A stretch of 10,882 nucleotides of DNA from NCBI GenBank assembly GCA_964608735.1, contig CAZSPL010000137.1, forward strand, positions 1 through 10,882, read 5' to 3'. This DNA comes from CAZSPL01 sp964608735. GTDB lineage: Bacteria; JAJVIF01; JAPKYR01; CAZSPL01. Positions 6,879 to 10,882 of the stretch are shown here, piece by piece. The translations under genes and the position numbers were made by a program. Positions within the stretch are counted from its first letter, which is position 1, and every line of letters begins with the position of its first letter. The notes under the pieces are model-generated. The model saw only the letters and a program-made list of their open reading frames with translations. It was not told where the DNA came from and ran no database searches.

Positions 6879-8309
6879 ATGACGGCGCAGATGTCTGAGC
6901 AAAGACCGGTAAATCCTGAAAATATTCCAGCGGACATTCCCGACAGGGCAAGAGCGAGAAGCCTTCGCGCGAGCGTTTATGACGCATCGTTCTACGCGGT
7001 GATGGTCGGTTTCGGCGAGGCGTATTTCATACCCCTTCTCGTCGCGATAGGCGCGAGTAATTTCCACATCGGCGTATTCACCGCCGCTCCGCACCTGTTC
7101 ATCGCGGGCGCGCAATTCGCGTCGCTCGCACTTATCGAGCGCTACATGCGGCGCAAGCCCATCATCCTTGCCGGTGCGTCGGGCCAGGCGCTGTTCGTCG
7201 CGCTGTTCCTGGCGGGAATCATCGCCGACAACCGCAGCGCATGGCTCTACATCGGCCTCGTATGCGGCTACTATGCGAGCATCGGACTTACCGGGCCCGC
7301 CTGGAACAGCCTGATGGGCGACCTTACGACATCGAGCGACCGCGGTGCGTTCTTCGGCAAACGAAACGGCTTATCACAGCTCGTGCTTTTCCTTTCGATC
7401 ATAGCGGCGGGCATACTGCTTCAGCATTTCAGCGGCGATTCGGATAAGATGTTCGGTTTCATGATCATCTTCGCGCTGTCGTTCATCGGGCGCACCCTCT
7501 CGGTGATATCCCTCACGCTGCATTACGAAGTGCCGTACAGTGTCACAAGGGACTCGTACTTCAGTCTCTACCAATTCTTGAGCCGCACACCGAAATCGAA
7601 TTTCGCGAGATTCGTATTCTTCGTCGCGCTCATGAACCTCGCGGTACAGATCGCCGCGCCGTTCTTCGCGATATACATGCTTCGCGACCTCGGGTTCAGC
7701 TATCTGCTCTACATGATCGCCCTCGGGGCGATGGTGCTGGCGCAATTCGTCTGGATGAGAATCTGGGGGCCGTTCGCCGACCGTTACGGCAACAGGCTCG
7801 TGCTTCGTATCACCGGCGCGGTAATCCCTGTCGTCCCTTTGCTATGGCTGTTTTCAAGCAACTTTACCTACATTCTTATCATCCAGGTCGTAAGCGGCAT
7901 CGCGTGGGCTGGATGGGCGCTGAGCTCCGCGAATTTCATCTTCGATGCTGTCACGCCCCCGAAACGCGCGCGATGCGCGGCATTCCTCAACGCGTTCGGA
8001 AGCCTCGGGATCTTCATCGGCGCGCTTACAGGCGCATATCTCAGCAAGATCGCGCCATCCACGATAAATACCGGCGCGATGCAAATATCGTTCCTCTCCC
8101 CGCTGGAGTTTTTGTTCATCGTCTCGTCGGTGCTGCGATTCATCGTCTCGTTGATCTTCATACCGACGGTTCACGAAGTGCGCGATGTCGAGCGCCCGGA
8201 TATCAGGGACATGTTCATGCGGCTTACAGCCATCAAGCCGTTTGGCGGCGTGCGCTACGAGCCGTACACAGGACCGAATGTCGAGGAGATCGGTGGACCG
8301 GTGGAATAA
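6879..8309 (+). CDS. MFS transporter, second copy of a tandem pair
   Basis: This 476-aa, 12-helix MFS protein is a paralogue of the preceding gene; the substrate is unknown. Shared stretches in the same order are MVGFGEAYFIPLL (42-54), SLMGDLTTSSDRGAFFGKRN (144-163), SNFARFVFFVALMN (240-253), QIAAPFFAIYML (257-268), WGPFADRYGNRLVL (296-309, motif A-like), KRARCAAFLN (362-371), HEVRDVERPD (432-441) and KPFGGVRYEP (453-462). As in the first copy, the loop after helix 2 has a degenerate motif A (ERYMRRK, 87-93). ATG at 6879 is preceded by a weak GAGCGG; ATG at 6891 is a possible alternative. It lies 69 bp after the first MFS gene and ends at a hairpin terminator. Divergence between the copies is large outside the motifs, so the duplication is old, and the two may have different substrates or act together. 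Confidence 0.9.
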   Translation: MTAQMSEQRPVNPENIPADIPDRARARSLRASVYDASFYAVMVGFGEAYFIPLLVAIGASNFHIGVFTAAPHLFIAGAQFASLALIERYMRRKPIILAGASGQALFVALFLAGIIADNRSAWLYIGLVCGYYASIGLTGPAWNSLMGDLTTSSDRGAFFGKRNGLSQLVLFLSIIAAGILLQHFSGDSDKMFGFMIIFALSFIGRTLSVISLTLHYEVPYSVTRDSYFSLYQFLSRTPKSNFARFVFFVALMNLAVQIAAPFFAIYMLRDLGFSYLLYMIALGAMVLAQFVWMRIWGPFADRYGNRLVLRITGAVIPVVPLLWLFSSNFTYILIIQVVSGIAWAGWALSSANFIFDAVTPPKRARCAAFLNAFGSLGIFIGALTGAYLSKIAPSTINTGAMQISFLSPLEFLFIVSSVLRFIVSLIFIPTVHEVRDVERPDIRDMFMRLTAIKPFGGVRYEPYTGPNVEEIGGPVE

Positions 8310-8312
8310 GAA

Positions 8313-8345
8313 AAAGCGCCGGGCAAGCCGACGCTTTCTCTTTCT
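8313..8345. terminator. Hairpin terminator serving both strands, between convergent genes
   Basis: Arms AAAGCG-C-CGG (8313-8322) and CCG-A-CGCTTT (8328-8337) form a 9-bp stem with one mismatch and a 5-nt loop. On the plus strand it is followed by CTCTTTCT. On the minus strand it is followed by a run of T (the complement of AAAAA at 8311-8315), then CTTATT. It lies 3 bp after the second MFS stop codon and 33 bp after the end of the EF-G-like gene on the other strand, so it can end both transcripts. Confidence 0.75.
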
Positions 8346-8369
8346 ATTTCTCCTTGAGAATTATCTCTA

Positions 8370-10457
8370 TTAGTCCTCTTCCTCTTCGACCATTTCCTTC
8401 TTTCTGGCTTCGATTATCTTCTGGGCGATTTCAAACGGCACTTCCTCGTAATGGTCGAACACCATCTCGAACGTGCCCTTCCCCGCGGTAATCGAGTTCA
8501 GGTCGGCGACGTAGTTCTGGACTTCCGCAAGGGGTACCCTCGCCTTGATGACCGAGAGGTTCCCGATGTTGTCGGTGCCATGGATACGTCCGCGCTTGGA
8601 TGAAAGGTCGCCCATGATGTCCCCCATGTGCTCCTCGGGTACATACACGGTGAGGTTGTAGATGGGCTCGACGAGTATCGGGTTCGCCTTGGCGATCCCT
8701 TCCTTCAGGGCTTTACGCGCGGCCTGGATGAACGCGATTTCCTTCGAGTCGACCGGGTGATGCTTGCCGTCAAACAGGGTCGCCCTCAAACCGGTCAGGG
8801 GATATCCCGCGATGACTCCATGGACCAGGTACTGGCGGAGCCCCTTCTCGACAGCGGGTATGAACTGCCTCGGGATGGCGCCGCCGACGATGGCATCCAC
8901 GAATTCAAGCGGGTCGGGGTCGTTGGGATCCCGCGGCTCGAAATGTATCCAGGCCACGCCGAACTGTCCCGCGCCGCCGGTCTGCTTCTTGTGCTTGCCC
9001 TCGACCTTCGATTCGCTCTTGATGGTTTCCTTGTAGGGCACCTTCGGGATGCTCGTGTCCACCTGCACGCCGAATTTATTCTTGAGCTTGTCGAGGGCGA
9101 CAAGGAGGTGCGTCTGGCCCATGCCGCTGATGAGGAGTTCCTTCGTCTCGGCGTTCTGCTCGTAATGGAATGCCGAGTCTTCATCCATCATGCGCTGCAT
9201 CGCCTCGGATACCTTGGTCTCATCCGCGCGCGATTTGGGCTTGACGGCCTGCCAGAAAATCGGCTGTGGAAACGGGGGAGGCGGCAATGTAACCTTGAGG
9301 CTCTCGGCGCTCAATGTATCGCCGGTACGAGCCGATTCGAGCTTTATGAGAGTGCCTATCTCGCCCGCGTGAAGCTCCTTCACTGGTATCTGATCCTTCC
9401 CTTTCAGGATCGACATCTGGCCGATACGCTCTTTCTTCCCGGTGGAAGAGTTGAAGAGGTTCATATCGGGCTTGATCACGCCCGAGAAAACGCGGACTGT
9501 ATTCATCCTTCCGGTGAACTGGTCGATCCTCGTCTTGAGCACGAGGGCGGCCACCGGTTCGCCGTCCTTGCAAGCTATCGTAACCTCGCCGCCGCCGCCG
9601 TTTGTCCCCTTCCTCGGGGGCATATCGAGCGGGCTCGGCATTATATCGGTGATTGTATTCATGAATATATCGACGCCGATGTTCCTCGCCCCGGAGCCGC
9701 AGCAAACCGGGACCGTCTCTCCCCTCGCCACCGCGGCTCTCAGCGCGGACTTCAGCTCATCGGGGGAGATCTCGGCATCCTCGAGGAACTTTTCAATAAG
9801 CGCCTCGTCGGTTTCGGCGATAGATTCCACCATTTTGTTGTGCCATTCCGCCGCCGTATCTTTCAACGCCGCGGGGATATCGCCGACCTCGGGCTTGCGG
9901 CCGTCGCCCGGGTAAGTGTGCGCCTTCATGTTCATGAGGTCTATGACCCCGCTGAGATTTCCCTCGCTTCCGATGGGTATCGTGAGGGGAACCATCTTGC
10001 CGACCATCTTGCCGATTTCCTCGAGCGCCTTCACGAAATTAGTGCCCTCGCGTCCGAGTTTGGTGATGAAAACCATGCGGGCCAGTCCCTGCTCAACGGC
10101 GTATGCGTTGAGACGCCCGGTGTTGACCTGGGGACCTGTATCGGCGGCGATGACAAGGGCCGCCGCGTCGACGCCGTGCAGCATCGCGCGGGCTTCGCTG
10201 AGGAAGTCGCTGACGCCGGGAGTATCCACGAGGCTTATCGTTTTATTATTCCACGCGATGGGATAAAAACTGGATGAAATGGTGAACTTACGCGCGATTT
10301 CATCCTCGTTGAAATCCATCACCGTATTTCCTTCCTCGACTTTACCCAAACGCGTCATATCGCTCGCGTCATAGACCATGGCCTCGGCAAGGGTAGTCTT
10401 GCCCGAGCCACCGTGGCCTGCAAGGGCGATGTTCCTGATATCAGCGGTCGCGGTCAC
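8370..10457 (-). CDS. fusA2: Elongation factor G-like translational GTPase (FusA2 type)
   Basis: The 695-aa product has the five-domain layout of EF-G, the GTPase that drives ribosomal translocation. It is closer to the EF-G-like/FusA2 group, whose role is less well defined. The P-loop GHGGSGKT (14-21) is intact. The G3 motif reads DTPGVSDF (78-85), lacking the catalytic His of DTPGHVDF. The G4 motif reads TKLG (132-135) instead of NKxD; FusA2 proteins have TKLD, so the Asp-to-Gly change is unusual even there. Domain II contains RIDQFTGRMNTVRVFSG (310-326). Domains III-V follow, with QTGGAGQFG (492-500), VGGAIPRQFIPAVEKG (524-539) and LSSKRGRIHGTD (618-629), and an acidic end EEEED. I chose GTG at 10457 because AGGTGA (10468-10463) lies 5 nt upstream; GTG at 10466, three codons earlier, has no ribosome-binding site. 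It is a single-gene unit convergent with the MFS pair. It probably coexists with a canonical fusA elsewhere. Confidence 0.95.
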   Translation of the reverse strand: MTATADIRNIALAGHGGSGKTTLAEAMVYDASDMTRLGKVEEGNTVMDFNEDEIARKFTISSSFYPIAWNNKTISLVDTPGVSDFLSEARAMLHGVDAAALVIAADTGPQVNTGRLNAYAVEQGLARMVFITKLGREGTNFVKALEEIGKMVGKMVPLTIPIGSEGNLSGVIDLMNMKAHTYPGDGRKPEVGDIPAALKDTAAEWHNKMVESIAETDEALIEKFLEDAEISPDELKSALRAAVARGETVPVCCGSGARNIGVDIFMNTITDIMPSPLDMPPRKGTNGGGGEVTIACKDGEPVAALVLKTRIDQFTGRMNTVRVFSGVIKPDMNLFNSSTGKKERIGQMSILKGKDQIPVKELHAGEIGTLIKLESARTGDTLSAESLKVTLPPPPFPQPIFWQAVKPKSRADETKVSEAMQRMMDEDSAFHYEQNAETKELLISGMGQTHLLVALDKLKNKFGVQVDTSIPKVPYKETIKSESKVEGKHKKQTGGAGQFGVAWIHFEPRDPNDPDPLEFVDAIVGGAIPRQFIPAVEKGLRQYLVHGVIAGYPLTGLRATLFDGKHHPVDSKEIAFIQAARKALKEGIAKANPILVEPIYNLTVYVPEEHMGDIMGDLSSKRGRIHGTDNIGNLSVIKARVPLAEVQNYVADLNSITAGKGTFEMVFDHYEEVPFEIAQKIIEARKKEMVEEEED

Positions 10458-10566
10458 TTGGTTCACCTCGAAAACTTATGCGATGGAAACAGCATCTCCC
10501 CCCGCGCCGGTTCCATCATCGAACACGCGAAAAATGCATCCCGGTTACGGGACGCAAGTGGGGAAG

Positions 10567-10594
10567 TTTATCACAAGTGGATGCGATTTTCCAA
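10567..10594 (-). promoter_or_regulatory. Possible promoter of the EF-G-like gene
   Basis: On the minus strand TTGGAA (10594-10589) and GATAAA (10572-10567) each match the sigma70 consensus at 4 of 6 positions, with a 16-bp spacer. A TG one base before the -10 makes it an extended -10 site. A transcript would start near 10560 and have a leader of about 100 nt, which includes a small hairpin (TCCCG at 10539-10543 with CGGGA at 10548-10552). Confidence 0.35.
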
Positions 10595-10631
10595 TGCAAG
10601 AGCTTTTGTGAGGCATCATCACGCGGGCATA

Positions 10632-10692
10632 ACAACCTGGCAGCCCCGGGCAACCAGATACCTATCAACCATGACAACCTGGCAGCCCCGGG
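10632..10692 (+). repeat. Direct repeat, two 19-bp copies
   Basis: ACAACCTGGCAGCCCCGGG occurs exactly at 10632-10650 and again at 10674-10692, 42 bp apart. The second copy forms the left arm of the large hairpin at 10685-10740. The end of the first copy (GCCCCGGG, 10643-10650) could pair with the same right arm instead. Confidence 0.9.
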
Positions 10693-10755
10693 TTGGCCGC
10701 ATCATTCTGCTTCTTATACCAAATGCGGCCTACCCGGGGCGAGTTTATAGGTATC
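10657..10755. repeat. Nested inverted repeats, possibly a small palindromic mobile element
   Basis: An inner hairpin pairs GCCCCGGGTTGGCCGCAT (10685-10702) with ATGCGGCCTACCCGGGGC (10723-10740). That is 17 of 18 positions paired, around a 20-nt loop. It is enclosed by a second perfect 9-bp inverted repeat, GATACCTAT (10657-10665) and ATAGGTATC (10747-10755). There is no T-run after it on either strand, so it does not look like an ordinary terminator. Its size and structure fit a REP/MITE-like palindromic repeat or an end of an IS200/IS605-type element. No transposase is visible in the window to confirm this. Confidence 0.6.
10713..10721 (-). promoter_or_regulatory. Possible extended -10 element in the hairpin loop
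   Basis: The minus strand reads TGGTATAAG from 10721 to 10713, one mismatch from an extended -10 consensus, inside the loop of the large inverted repeat. It points towards the EF-G-like gene, about 255 bp away. The -35 position (CGCCCC) does not match. It may be chance, but it resembles the other extended -10 sites in the window. Confidence 0.25.
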
Positions 10756-10762
10756 GGAAACT

Positions 10763-10882
10763 ATGGGACACCTTGTCGAGTGCGTGGCGCCGGCATCGGG
10801 CTGCCCGCTTGACAGTTACTACGTGGCATGCCGGCTGCAAAAAGATGCCCCCGATTTCCGAAGACTCAGGCGACCCGGTTCC
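10763..10882 (+). CDS. Possible partial open frame running off the right edge, unidentified
   Basis: From ATG 10763 an open frame of 40 codons runs to the window end (MGHLVECVAPASGCPLDSYY, then VACRLQKDAPDF). It is Cys-containing and mostly uses G/C-ending codons, as the other genes here do. There is no convincing Shine-Dalgarno site (CGGAA at 10755-10759 only). Other frames are also open: plus strand from ATG 10671 to the edge, rich in Trp and Arg, and a minus-strand frame entering from the edge and stopping near 10748. In GC-rich DNA this is not strong evidence for any of them. I recognise no family. Confidence 0.22.
   Translation, partial: MGHLVECVAPASGCPLDSYYVACRLQKDAPDFRRLRRPGS

Larger units (their letters stand above)
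10458..10882. other. Intergenic region of 425 bp upstream of the EF-G-like gene
   Basis: No confident gene is seen here. Reading from left to right it holds the Shine-Dalgarno site of the EF-G-like gene, a probable leader and promoter (to about 10594), and unremarkable sequence to 10631. It then holds the direct and inverted repeats (10632-10755) and an edge segment in which three frames are open. Confidence 0.7.

Noticed and set aside
8628..10277. A 549-codon open frame on the plus strand opposite the EF-G-like gene
   Set aside because: The EF-G-like protein on the minus strand accounts for the region with all expected domains. The plus-strand translation is rich in Arg, His and Leu and has no recognisable motif.
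10539..10552. Small hairpin TCCCG-GTTA-CGGGA in the leader of the EF-G-like gene as a riboswitch or attenuator
   Set aside because: Five base pairs with no T-run, no alternative pairing and no conserved aptamer sequence; too little to call a regulator.
10632..10692. The two direct repeats as a CRISPR array
   Set aside because: Only two copies of 19 bp with a 23-bp interval, the second being part of a hairpin, and no cas genes in the window.
10478..10750. A 90-codon plus-strand open frame across the EF-G-like leader and the repeats
   Set aside because: It has no ribosome-binding site, crosses a probable promoter and the repeat array, and its translation is rich in His, Pro and Arg with no family resemblance.

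Overview
The window comes from a GC-rich, flagellated bacterium. It carries eight clear protein-coding genes: five flagellar genes in a tight operon, a lipoprotein, two major facilitator superfamily (MFS) transporter paralogues, and, on the opposite strand, an elongation factor G-like GTPase (the total is nine if an uncertain open frame at the right edge is real). The order fliG-fliH-fliI-fliJ-flbB, with an MgtE-N/MotE-like membrane protein after fliJ, matches the spirochaete flagellar operon. MotE-like proteins also follow fliJ in other phyla, so the phylum cannot be fixed from this window.

Positions 1-3795 (+) hold the flagellar block. It starts inside fliG (motor switch) and continues with fliH, fliI and fliJ (regulator, ATPase and stalk of the type III export apparatus) and an FlbB/MotE-like protein. 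The gap after fliG is 23 bp; the next three junctions overlap by 8, 4 and 17 bp, which suggests one transcript with translational coupling. The block ends at 3795. The fliK, flgD and flgE genes that follow flbB in Borrelia and Treponema are absent here.

Positions 3796-5380 hold an independent unit: an extended -10 promoter (TGGTATAAT), a strong Shine-Dalgarno site, a 456-aa lipoprotein that looks like a beta-propeller, and an intrinsic terminator. Its base composition looks more AT-rich than that of its neighbours.

Positions 5379-8309 (+) hold two tandem MFS genes that share many motifs and are clearly duplicates. The first has no ATG start; its TTG start lies in the T-tract of the preceding terminator. 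The second ends at a terminator hairpin that can serve both strands, shared with the convergent gene on the minus strand.

Positions 8370-10457 (-) encode an EF-G-like translational GTPase of the FusA2 type with non-canonical G3 and G4 motifs. The 425 bp to its right (10458-10882) hold a probable promoter, an elaborate set of direct and inverted repeats, and at the very edge a possible partial open frame that I cannot identify.

I see no CRISPR array, tRNA, rRNA, integrase or recognisable transposase. The features most worth a second look are the repeat structure at 10632-10755, the altered GTPase motifs of the EF-G-like protein, and the duplicated MFS pair with its unusual start region. None of these by itself demonstrates a new system.
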